Part shown: positions 8,618 to 15,742 of the stretch, in pieces
Position numbering within the stretch: the first letter of the stretch is position 1
How the letters are laid out: every line of letters starts with the position of its first letter
Assembly (NCBI GenBank): GCA_900315765.1
Contig: ONAK01000006.1
Location: forward strand, 1-62,090
Length of the DNA stretch: 62,090 bases
DNA from: an uncultured Prevotella sp.
GTDB taxonomy: Bacteria; Bacteroidota; Bacteroidia; Bacteroidales; Bacteroidaceae
Reading direction: 5' to 3'
The notes under the pieces: generated by a model
What the model was told of the DNA's origin: nothing
The model's input: only the letters and a program-made list of their open reading frames with translations
Database searches by the model: none
Program-made: the position numbers and the translations under genes

Positions 8618-9625
8618 ATGAATCGCAAGCTATACTATCTGTTCCACAGCGGCAAGAACTGCAAGTTCCTCTACTACCTCCGGAGTTATCTTCGCGAGGC
8701 AACACCCCGCTGGTTCACGCAGATACAACTGAAGCCGTTGCTGACCAAGCTCGACAGCCGTGCCGACAAGGATTATATCCTGGAGCGTGTCGACTATTAC
8801 AACAAGCTCACGCCCACCTCGCCCATCGATGCCACCCTGTGGAACGAGCGGGCCGTAGAGGTGTGCAAGCAGCCCATGACCAATCAGTCTACCTACTATC
8901 ACGATGCGATGGAGATAGCGCGCTATTTCAGCGGCCATCTCAAGTGGGTGCTGCGCCATGGCGACATCGTCACCCTGCTGCCTCTGCCCACCATCCTCAA
9001 GAGCCGTCCGCTGGGCAACGACAATCAGAATTCCGTGATTCTCAAGCTCGATAAAGTGCGCCATTTCCTGTTCGTCAACGATACCAGGTCGTGGCGCGAC
9101 AAGAAGGATATGGCCATCTTCCGGGGCGATATCGGAAACGAGGCTAATGGCGACAACAAGCCCAACCGCCGTGTATTTATGACCCTCTGGAAGGATCACC
9201 CGATGGTTGATGCCGCCTCGACCGATTTGGTGAGCGACCACCCCGAGTGGCGCCAGGAGAAGCTCACCATCGGCGAGCATCTCGACTATAAGTTCATCAT
9301 GTCGCTCGAGGGCAACGATGTCGCCTCCAACCTCAAGTGGGTGATGTCGTCCAACTCCATTGCCGTCACCCCTCGCCCCACCTGCGAGACCTGGTTCATG
9401 GAGGGCAAGCTCATCCCCAACTACCATTACATCGAGGTGAAGCCCGACTTCTCCGACCTTGAGGAGCGCCTGCAGTATTACATTGCCCACCCTGTCGAGG
9501 CCGAGGCCATCATCCAGCATGCCCACGAGTATGTCAGTCAGTTCCGCGACAAAGCGCGTGAGCAGCTCATATCGCTCCTGGTGCTGAAGAAGTATTTTGA
9601 AATCACAAACAAGGTAGAGCTATGA
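8618..9625 (+). CDS. Glycosyltransferase family 90 (CAP10/LPS-modifying type)
   Basis: 335 residues. Features of the CAP10/GT90 domain are FRGD at 168-171, the SLEGNDVASNLKW stretch at 229-241 (shared by LpsA-like and fungal CAP10 enzymes), and a C-terminal helical tail. The family transfers xylose, glucose or galactose residues to capsule or LPS inner-core sugars. It starts 2 bp after licD, and its TGA overlaps the next start (ATGA), so it is in the same operon. Sugar donor unknown. Confidence 0.85.
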   Translation: MNRKLYYLFHSGKNCKFLYYLRSYLREATPRWFTQIQLKPLLTKLDSRADKDYILERVDYYNKLTPTSPIDATLWNERAVEVCKQPMTNQSTYYHDAMEIARYFSGHLKWVLRHGDIVTLLPLPTILKSRPLGNDNQNSVILKLDKVRHFLFVNDTRSWRDKKDMAIFRGDIGNEANGDNKPNRRVFMTLWKDHPMVDAASTDLVSDHPEWRQEKLTIGEHLDYKFIMSLEGNDVASNLKWVMSSNSIAVTPRPTCETWFMEGKLIPNYHYIEVKPDFSDLEERLQYYIAHPVEAEAIIQHAHEYVSQFRDKAREQLISLLVLKKYFEITNKVEL

Positions 9626-10455
9626 TATTTGCCAGAGATAAGAGTCAGATGTGCAACAACCTGCTGCAGTACGCCCACGTCTATGCATGGGGCCGCGAGC
9701 ATGGCAGGAAGGTCATCTCCATGCGCTTCAGCTATAAGTATCAGTATTTCCACATCTGCCATACCAGTCTCACGGGTTTTGGCTGGTATCTGTTTGCCAA
9801 GTATATGGCTGCGCTCAAGCTGCTGCCCACGGCCAGCTTCAAGCATAGCGACTGCGACCGCGCCGCCTTAGAGCGCAAGATGCTCCGCCACAAGCACATC
9901 GTAGTGAGCGGCTGGAATGTCCGTTTCTACGATCTCTTTCTGAAGTACAGAAAAGAGATTTGCGAATTGTTCACTTTAGATGAGCAATACACCGCCCCCG
10001 TGAAGGCCAAAATGCCCCCCTCTGTCATGTCGAGCGCAGTCGAGACATCTCTTGCCCTCGGCGTACACATACGCCGGGGAGACTACGCCCAATGGCAGAA
10101 CGGCCAGTATTACTTCGACGATGCCGTATATGCAGCACATATCAACCGCTTCGCCGAGCTCCACCCTGGCAAGACCATCCACGTCTTCCTCTCGACCAAC
10201 GACAGTCAGGTCTCGGCCGAAGCCTACCAGCAATCCTGCCCCAAGGTAGTTATCCACCACTTCAAGGGCAGCGCCCCCGAAGACCTCTTCATGCTCTCCG
10301 AGTGCGACTACCTCATAGGTCCTCCCAGCACCTTCTCGCTCGTAGCCGCCATGTACCGCGATATTCCTTTATACCGCATGGACGTGGCCGACGAGCAGCA
10401 GATGACACCCGAGAGTTTCCGTTTGTTCGACTATTGGTTCAGAAGAATCCTTTAA
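9622..10455 (+). CDS. Glycosyltransferase family 11-like (alpha-1,2-fucosyltransferase type)
   Basis: 277 residues, overlapping GT90 by 4 bp. The nucleotide-sugar motif HIRRGDY (149-155) is the hallmark of GT11 alpha-1,2-fucosyltransferases; FLSTNDSQ and the later CDYLIGPPSTFS region also fit. It probably adds fucose or a related deoxyhexose to the AEP-bearing glycan. Residues 134-144 (SVMSSAVETSL), just before the motif, are encoded by a 31-bp palindromic repeat (10023-10053) that also occurs in another glycosyltransferase at 16318. It is a small in-frame insert that keeps the gene open. Confidence 0.85.
   Translation: MIFARDKSQMCNNLLQYAHVYAWGREHGRKVISMRFSYKYQYFHICHTSLTGFGWYLFAKYMAALKLLPTASFKHSDCDRAALERKMLRHKHIVVSGWNVRFYDLFLKYRKEICELFTLDEQYTAPVKAKMPPSVMSSAVETSLALGVHIRRGDYAQWQNGQYYFDDAVYAAHINRFAELHPGKTIHVFLSTNDSQVSAEAYQQSCPKVVIHHFKGSAPEDLFMLSECDYLIGPPSTFSLVAAMYRDIPLYRMDVADEQQMTPESFRLFDYWFRRIL
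10023..10053 (+). repeat. 31-bp palindromic interspersed element, copy 1 (inside GT11)
   Basis: Arms ATGTC (10027-10031) and GACAT (10044-10048) flank the 12-base core GAGCGCAGTCGA, with TGTC before and CTCTT after. Copy 2 at 16318-16348 has 28 of 31 bases identical. Two of the three differences are paired arm positions that keep base pairing. Confidence 0.85.
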
Positions 10456-10458
10456 GCT

Positions 10459-11313
10459 ATGTCACAATTACGCAAAATCAGATACCGTCTGTTTTCATGG
10501 CGCCACTTCCCGCCATTACAGGCCTCACCACAAGAGATTGATGTGGTCATCCCCATTGTATCCAAGGATCTGCACATCCTGCCTTTATGCCTCGAGGGTG
10601 TTCGCCAGCAGGTGGCCCACCCCATCAAGGACATCTATATTGTAGCCCCTGCCCAGGAAGACATCATCCGTTTTTGCGAGCAACACCAGTTGCATTTTGT
10701 AGAAGAGAGCTCCGTGTTAGGCTTCTCGCCTCGCGATCTGAACATCGTGATACAGAATCCCGACGGCACCACGCGCAACCGCAGCGGCTGGCTCTTCCAG
10801 CAGCTCATCAAACTCAGCGGCAAGGTAGGCACCTGCCAACATTACCTCTGCATCGATGCCGACCATGTGTTGATTCGTCCGCATGTGTTCCTCACGGCCG
10901 ACGACAAGACCGTGTTCTACATGAGCTACGAGGAGCATACACCCTATTACGAGAATATCCACCAGCTGATGCCTGGTCTGCCCTTAGACACGCTGTCGTA
11001 TGTCGACCATAAGATGCTGTTCGACAAAGCGCAGCTCCAGCAGCTTCATCAGGCCTTGACTCAGTCAGCCGACGGCACTTGGATCGACACCATCCTCCGC
11101 CACTACGACCGCACCAGCTTTGCCGGTTTCTCCGAGTTCGAGCTCTACGGCAATTTTGTGCAGCACAAGGAGCGCCGCCCCTGGTTGCAGAAGCGCCTGT
11201 CTTACAGTCATATCGCCGATTATGCCACCTTGCAGCGCAAGTGGAGCCGCAGCCGCTGGTCGCTCACCTTCCCCGAGTACATGCGCCAGAATCACAAGTC
11301 AACGGACTTGTAA
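10459..11313 (+). CDS. DUF6492 family protein, probable glycosyltransferase
   Basis: 284 residues, 3 bp after the GT11 gene. It opens with a basic stretch, then a GT-A like start (IDVVIPIVSKD) and a DADH sequence in CIDADHVLIRP that matches a DxD metal site. This fits DUF6492, which is regarded as glycosyltransferase-like. It is the last gene of the plus-strand phosphonate/glycan run and overlaps the end of the convergent GT87-SUMF1 gene by 15 bp. Substrate unknown. Confidence 0.75.
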   Translation: MSQLRKIRYRLFSWRHFPPLQASPQEIDVVIPIVSKDLHILPLCLEGVRQQVAHPIKDIYIVAPAQEDIIRFCEQHQLHFVEESSVLGFSPRDLNIVIQNPDGTTRNRSGWLFQQLIKLSGKVGTCQHYLCIDADHVLIRPHVFLTADDKTVFYMSYEEHTPYYENIHQLMPGLPLDTLSYVDHKMLFDKAQLQQLHQALTQSADGTWIDTILRHYDRTSFAGFSEFELYGNFVQHKERRPWLQKRLSYSHIADYATLQRKWSRSRWSLTFPEYMRQNHKSTDL

Positions 11314-13194
11314 CACCAGTCTCAGTCCCACGTGCTTAAACCTCCTTCGCTGGTCGTACATAAACCTGTTTGTCACCCTGCAGTATCTGGGATTACAATC
11401 GTAAGCCCCGCCGCGTATCACGTGGAAATTGCCCGAAGGTTTGCTTTCAGGCGTTTTCTGGTACCAGTCTTCGCACCATTCCCACACGTTACCGCTCATA
11501 TCATAGAGTCCTAACTCGTTCGGCTTCAGCAGCCCCACCTGCTCATGCGCATCCTGCGGGTTGTTCTGTAGCGTGTGCGCCACCTCGTCTATGTTGTTGC
11601 TGCCCGCATACAGATAGCCCTTCGACTTTCTGCCGCCCTTGGCAGCATACTCCCATTCAGCCTCGGTAGGCAGTCGGAAGTGCTTGCCCGTCATGGCGTT
11701 GAGCTTGGCTATAAACGCCTGACACATCTCGTAGGTCACGTATTCCACAGGCCGCTTGGCGCCGCTCTTCTTCGATGGGTTCTCGTGCATCACGGCCTCC
11801 CACAGCTCCTGCGTCACCTCCGTCTCACCTATAAAATAGTCGTCCACCTTCACGCGGTGCCTCCCTTCGTCGGCATCAGCCAGCGTGTCGCCCGCCAGCG
11901 CTCCCATCGTGAAGCTTCCCCCTTCCACAAATCTCATTTTGAAGGTAGCCCCATTAATATAATAGGTACGCGTTACGTTCCATCTATTCTGCGCCCCAAC
12001 CCCCATCGGCATCAGGAGCAGCATCAAAAGCAAAAACCCTTTCACCTTTTCACCTTTCAACTTTCCACTATTCACTATTCCCTGTTCACTATTCACTGGT
12101 CCTACTGCCCACCATATCATCCGCAGCCAGCAGAAGAAGTAAGTATACACATCCAGCCAGAATGTCTCATGCACATATCTGTGAATCCACGCCGGACAGA
12201 GCACGTCTGTTGGCAGAATGCAGAAGTTCACCACCAGCAGCCAGAACAGCGTCCAGTCTATCCATGTGCGCTGTTCGCGCAACCAGAAGGCCATCGCGTA
12301 GAAAGGCAGGGCGATGATATACGTATGCGTCTCCGGACAGTCGCTGAACATAATCATAAAACCCGTCAGCACCCCCAGCGCCTGCACTCTGAAGCTCAGC
12401 AGTCCCCAGCGCTTGTATCTGGCGAAGAAAGCCACCGCCAACAGGGCGAACACCACCACCTGCACCAGTCGGTAGTTGGGCAGCAGCAGCGGTTTCAGTC
12501 CGCGTGCAAACAGAATCCCCACAAAGTCGGTATCACTATGGTGACTCGCAATCATGTCGAACATCTGCTGATAGAGCACAAACACATTGTCGAAGTTCGT
12601 GTTCACTGCAGGCAACAGCAGGAAGAACGCCCCCCACAGTATCGCATAGCCGAAGTTACGCCACATTTTGGGGTAGCACAACAGAATGGCCAGCTCCGCC
12701 GCCCCATACACTTTCGTAGTAGCCGAGAGCATGATGAGCGCCACCGCCCAGAACCCCTTGCCCCGCTCCAGCAGGATAAAGGCAAAGATATAGATATACG
12801 CCACGATGATGTTATGCTGGTAGCAGAACACCGTCTGCAGCACCACCGACAGCAGGAATAGGAATATCCAGTGCTTGTATTTCTCCAGCTGTTGCGGCAG
12901 CATCTTGATGGCCAGCGCAAACAGGCTGTAGTTGCAGATGTTCCACACAAACGGCCCCAACCACCACGGCAGCATGAATATCGGCGCGAAGACCACGCTG
13001 AACACTGGCGAGTAGAGGAAGTAGATGTTGTGCGCCTGCGCATATTCCAGGTTATAAGGCGACAGCCCCTCCCAGAACATCCGCGTAGAGTCCTGGTAGT
13101 CGAAATAGTTGGTATTGCGCCCGCGCATCACCTCAATCCATGTGGCCAGCAGCACCACCACCAGTCCCAACACAAACAGCCCTTTCTTCTTCAT
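11299..13194 (-). CDS. GT87-like membrane mannosyltransferase fused to a SUMF1/FGE-type domain
   Basis: 631-residue continuous frame. Residues 1-365 have about ten hydrophobic segments and look like a GT87 (DUF2029) polyprenyl-sugar-dependent glycosyltransferase. Residues ~367-385 are encoded by short tandem repeats (12041-12097). Residues 386-402 (KGFLLLMLLLMPMGVGAQ) look like a signal peptide inside the protein. Residues ~405-631 are a formylglycine-generating-enzyme-like domain (FVEGGSFTMG, RLPTEAEWEYA, SGNVWEWCEDW, VIRGGAYDCNPRYCRV). A GTG at 12045 preceded by AAAGG could start the SUMF1 part separately. Probably two former genes joined through a repeat. It follows the rffA-like gene by 6 bp. 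Confidence 0.8.
   Translation of the reverse strand: MKKKGLFVLGLVVVLLATWIEVMRGRNTNYFDYQDSTRMFWEGLSPYNLEYAQAHNIYFLYSPVFSVVFAPIFMLPWWLGPFVWNICNYSLFALAIKMLPQQLEKYKHWIFLFLLSVVLQTVFCYQHNIIVAYIYIFAFILLERGKGFWAVALIMLSATTKVYGAAELAILLCYPKMWRNFGYAILWGAFFLLLPAVNTNFDNVFVLYQQMFDMIASHHSDTDFVGILFARGLKPLLLPNYRLVQVVVFALLAVAFFARYKRWGLLSFRVQALGVLTGFMIMFSDCPETHTYIIALPFYAMAFWLREQRTWIDWTLFWLLVVNFCILPTDVLCPAWIHRYVHETFWLDVYTYFFCWLRMIWWAVGPVNSEQGIVNSGKLKGEKVKGFLLLMLLLMPMGVGAQNRWNVTRTYYINGATFKMRFVEGGSFTMGALAGDTLADADEGRHRVKVDDYFIGETEVTQELWEAVMHENPSKKSGAKRPVEYVTYEMCQAFIAKLNAMTGKHFRLPTEAEWEYAAKGGRKSKGYLYAGSNNIDEVAHTLQNNPQDAHEQVGLLKPNELGLYDMSGNVWEWCEDWYQKTPESKPSGNFHVIRGGAYDCNPRYCRVTNRFMYDQRRRFKHVGLRLVLQVR
12041..12097 (+). 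repeat. Tandem heptamer/octamer repeat bridging GT87 and SUMF1 coding parts
   Basis: TTCACCTT units run into TTCACTAT-type units over 57 bp. On the minus strand the frame is open and encodes the linker ending VNSGKLKGEKVKG. It also supplies an AAAGG sequence before a GTG at 12045. Confidence 0.85.
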
Positions 13195-13200
13195 GGTGTC

Positions 13201-14319
13201 TTATTTAAACCTTTTAATCAGTTTCGTTATCAGCTCAATATCCTCGTCCTTCAGTTCGTAGAATAGCGGCAGCCTCACCAGCGTGTCGCCATAGCGGTCG
13301 CAGTTGACCAGCACCCTGCCGTCGTGCTTGTCCCGATAGTAGGCACTCGCATGCAGCGGCAGATAGTGGAACGTGGCCTGCACCCCGTTGTTCTTCAGAT
13401 AGTTGATCAGCGCCGTACGCTGCTCCAGACTCTCACACAGCAGATAGTACATGTGATAGTTGTTAGTAGCATACGCGGGCAGTTCGGGCCTTGTGATGCC
13501 CTTTGGCAACTTGCCTTTCAGCGCCTGGTCGTAGCTCTCCCAGATGTGCTTGCGCTTGCCCTGAATATCGTCTATCTGCTCCAGCTGCGCCCATAGGAAG
13601 GCCGCATTCAGCTCCGAAGGCAGAAACGACGACCCCGTGTCGCACCAGCCGTATTTGTTCACCATGCCGCGATAGAACTCCGCGCGGTTGGTACCTTTCT
13701 CCCACAGTATTTCCGATCGGCGCACAAATCGCTCGTCGTTCACCACCAGCATGCCCCCTTCGCCACAATTGATGTTCTTGGTCTCGTGGAATGAGAACGC
13801 CGCCAGATGGCCGATACCTCCCAGCGGTCTGCCTTTGTAGTACGAGTCGATGCTGTGCGCTGCATCCTCCACCACCAACAGGTGGTGCTTCTCGGCCAGC
13901 GCCATGATGGCGTCCATATCGCAGGCCACGCCCGCATAGTGCACCACCACTATCACCCGCGTCTTCTCGTTTATCAGCGGCTCTATGTTCTCCGCAGTCA
14001 CGTTCGGGTTGTCAGCCCCACTGTCGGCAAATCGGATGACCGCCCCTTCGCGGATAAACGCGATGGCCGACGACACAAACGTGTACGACGGCACTATCAC
14101 CTCGTCGCCCGCCTGCAGGTTGCACAGCATGGCGCACATCTCCAGCGCATCCGTTCCCGATGTACAGAGCAGACACTTGCGGAATCCGTAGTGTTTCTCA
14201 AAGAATCCGTGACACAGTTTGGTAAAATCGCCGTTACCCGACATGGTTGTCGAGTGGCACACCTCTTGTATATAGCTCAGTTCTCTGCCCGAGCAGTATG
14301 GTTTATTAAATGGAATCAT
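13201..14319 (-). CDS. rffA: dTDP-4-amino-4,6-dideoxygalactose transaminase-like aminotransferase
   Basis: 372 residues, close in pattern to WecE/RffA over the whole length: MIPFNKP start, GDEVIVPSYTFVSSA, VHYAGVACDMD, VVEDAAH (Asp152), SFHETKN with PLP lysine Lys181, and EKGTNRAEFYRG. DegT/DnrJ/EryC1 enzymes transfer an amino group from glutamate to a nucleotide-linked 4-keto-6-deoxysugar. This one should yield TDP-Fuc4N for a surface glycan. It is middle of a minus-strand run (GT2, rffA, GT87-SUMF1) with 4-6 bp gaps. The rml genes for the donor sugar are not in the window. Confidence 0.9.
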   Translation of the reverse strand: MIPFNKPYCSGRELSYIQEVCHSTTMSGNGDFTKLCHGFFEKHYGFRKCLLCTSGTDALEMCAMLCNLQAGDEVIVPSYTFVSSAIAFIREGAVIRFADSGADNPNVTAENIEPLINEKTRVIVVVHYAGVACDMDAIMALAEKHHLLVVEDAAHSIDSYYKGRPLGGIGHLAAFSFHETKNINCGEGGMLVVNDERFVRRSEILWEKGTNRAEFYRGMVNKYGWCDTGSSFLPSELNAAFLWAQLEQIDDIQGKRKHIWESYDQALKGKLPKGITRPELPAYATNNYHMYYLLCESLEQRTALINYLKNNGVQATFHYLPLHASAYYRDKHDGRVLVNCDRYGDTLVRLPLFYELKDEDIELITKLIKRFK

Positions 14320-14323
14320 ACGT

Positions 14324-15244
14324 TTAAAAGTTCAATGTTTCACTCACAATAAATACGGGGCGCCCCTTCACCTGGTCGAAAATCTTGCCGATATAGAGCC
14401 CCAGGATCCCCATCATAAAGAGCAGCAGTCCGCCCACGAACCAGATCGAGAAGATGGTCGACGTATAGCCCACCACCTCATTCAGTCCGTAGAACTTGGC
14501 AAAGATGTTATAGATGGCCATCAGGAACGAGATTACCGACATGATGAGCCCCAGCGACACCGCCAGATGCAGCGGTCGGTTACTGTTAGAGATGATCGAG
14601 TCGTACGAGAGTTTCAGCAGTCGGTAGAGGTTATACGAGCTCTCGCCCTCCAGTCGGTGGTCGTGCAGCACGTCAACCGTCGTCTTCTTGAATCCCAGCG
14701 TATGCACCAGCTCCACAAAGCTTCTCGAGTATTCCGGAATGCTGCAGTACACCTTCACCACCTTTCGGCTGTAGATGCCGAACTCCGCCACCGCCTTGTC
14801 CGTCTTAAATCCGCTCAGGAAGTCATACACCCTGTGGAAGGTAGCCGACGAGAGTCTTTTCAGGAAGGTGTCCTCCCTCACCACTCTGCGCGCACTCACA
14901 ATGTCGTAGCCCTCCTTCGCCTTCCTGTACATGGCGGGCAGGTCTTCTGGTTTGTTCTGCAGGTCGCAGTCAATCACCGCCACATATTCCCCGGCGGCGT
15001 AGCTCAGTCCCGCCGTTATCGCATAAGGCTGTCCAAAGTTGCGGCTCAGGTTGATACCCTTCACCTTTTTGTCGTGGCTGCATATCTCGGTAATCTTCTG
15101 CCACGACAAATCCGGCGAACAGTCGTTCACCAGTATGATTTCGTAGTCATCAGTCAGTTCTTTGATGGCAGCATGAATGCGCTGCACCAGTTCGTTCAGC
15201 ATTTTTTCGCCATGATACACAGGCGATACGATAGATAGTTCCAT
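14324..15244 (-). CDS. Family 2 glycosyltransferase with two C-terminal membrane segments (GtrB/ArnC-like)
   Basis: 306 residues starting MELSIVSPVYHGEKM at 15244; the upstream extension overlaps the promoter. GT-A domain with LVNDCSPD and the DxD-like VIDCDLQNKPED, then SARRVVREDT, and two hydrophobic C-terminal helices. This form transfers a sugar to undecaprenyl phosphate on the cytoplasmic face. The divergently oriented GtrA-like gene, 108 bp away, is the usual flippase partner. First gene of its operon, behind the TATCTTTG box at 15267-15274. Confidence 0.9.
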   Translation of the reverse strand: MELSIVSPVYHGEKMLNELVQRIHAAIKELTDDYEIILVNDCSPDLSWQKITEICSHDKKVKGINLSRNFGQPYAITAGLSYAAGEYVAVIDCDLQNKPEDLPAMYRKAKEGYDIVSARRVVREDTFLKRLSSATFHRVYDFLSGFKTDKAVAEFGIYSRKVVKVYCSIPEYSRSFVELVHTLGFKKTTVDVLHDHRLEGESSYNLYRLLKLSYDSIISNSNRPLHLAVSLGLIMSVISFLMAIYNIFAKFYGLNEVVGYTSTIFSIWFVGGLLLFMMGILGLYIGKIFDQVKGRPVFIVSETLNF

Positions 15245-15266
15245 AATAACAAATAGTAATTCTTTG

Positions 15267-15274
15267 CAAAGATA
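15267..15274 (-). promoter_or_regulatory. Bacteroidetes -7 box (TATCTTTG) for the GT2-rffA-GT87 operon
   Basis: TATCTTTG on the minus strand, 22 bp before the GT2 start. It is part of a divergent promoter pair with 15327-15334. Confidence 0.65.
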
Positions 15275-15326
15275 CAAACATTTTTTGTTTTTCAGCAATT
15301 TTTCGCCTATTTTCGTTTTTTTTGTT

Positions 15327-15334
15327 TAACTTTG
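15327..15334 (+). promoter_or_regulatory. Bacteroidetes -7 box (TAACTTTG) for the gtrA-GT4 operon
   Basis: TAACTTTG, 18 bp before the ATG at 15353. It lies in a T-rich divergent promoter region. Confidence 0.65.
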
Positions 15335-15352
15335 CAATCAAAATCACTGTCG

Positions 15353-15742
15353 ATGCAACAAAAGAGAGAAACACTTGGCCAGATCATGCGGTTTGGAGTA
15401 GTGGGTGCCATATCCACGGCGCTCCACCTGTCCATCTATTGGCTGCTGCAGCATTTCATCCATGTCAACATCGCCTATTCCGTGGGCTATTTCCTGAGTT
15501 TTCTGGCCAACTACTACCTCTCAGCCCGCTTCACGTTCCATCAGCGCACCTCGGCCCGCAACGGAGCCGGCTTTGCAGGCGCCCACATCTTCAACTATTT
15601 TCTGCAGTTGGGCCTGTTCAATGCCTTCCTGTGGTTAGGCGTCCACCGTCTGCTCGCCCCTTTGGCTGTGCTCATGATAGCCGTGCCCACCAATTTCGTC
15701 ATCGTGCGCTTTGTATTTAAACACTTCTCTAAAAAGTCATGA
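15353..15742 (+). CDS. GtrA-like flippase family membrane protein
   Basis: 129 residues with four hydrophobic segments and the GtrA pattern FGVVGAISTALHLSIYWLL near the start, plus FLANYYLSARFTF. GtrA proteins are thought to flip undecaprenyl-phosphate-linked sugar across the inner membrane for glycan decoration. The divergent GT2 gene is the likely partner. The ATG at 15353 is preferred to an upstream TTG lying inside the promoter. Its end overlaps the GT4 start by 4 bp (ATGA). Confidence 0.88.
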   Translation: MQQKRETLGQIMRFGVVGAISTALHLSIYWLLQHFIHVNIAYSVGYFLSFLANYYLSARFTFHQRTSARNGAGFAGAHIFNYFLQLGLFNAFLWLGVHRLLAPLAVLMIAVPTNFVIVRFVFKHFSKKS

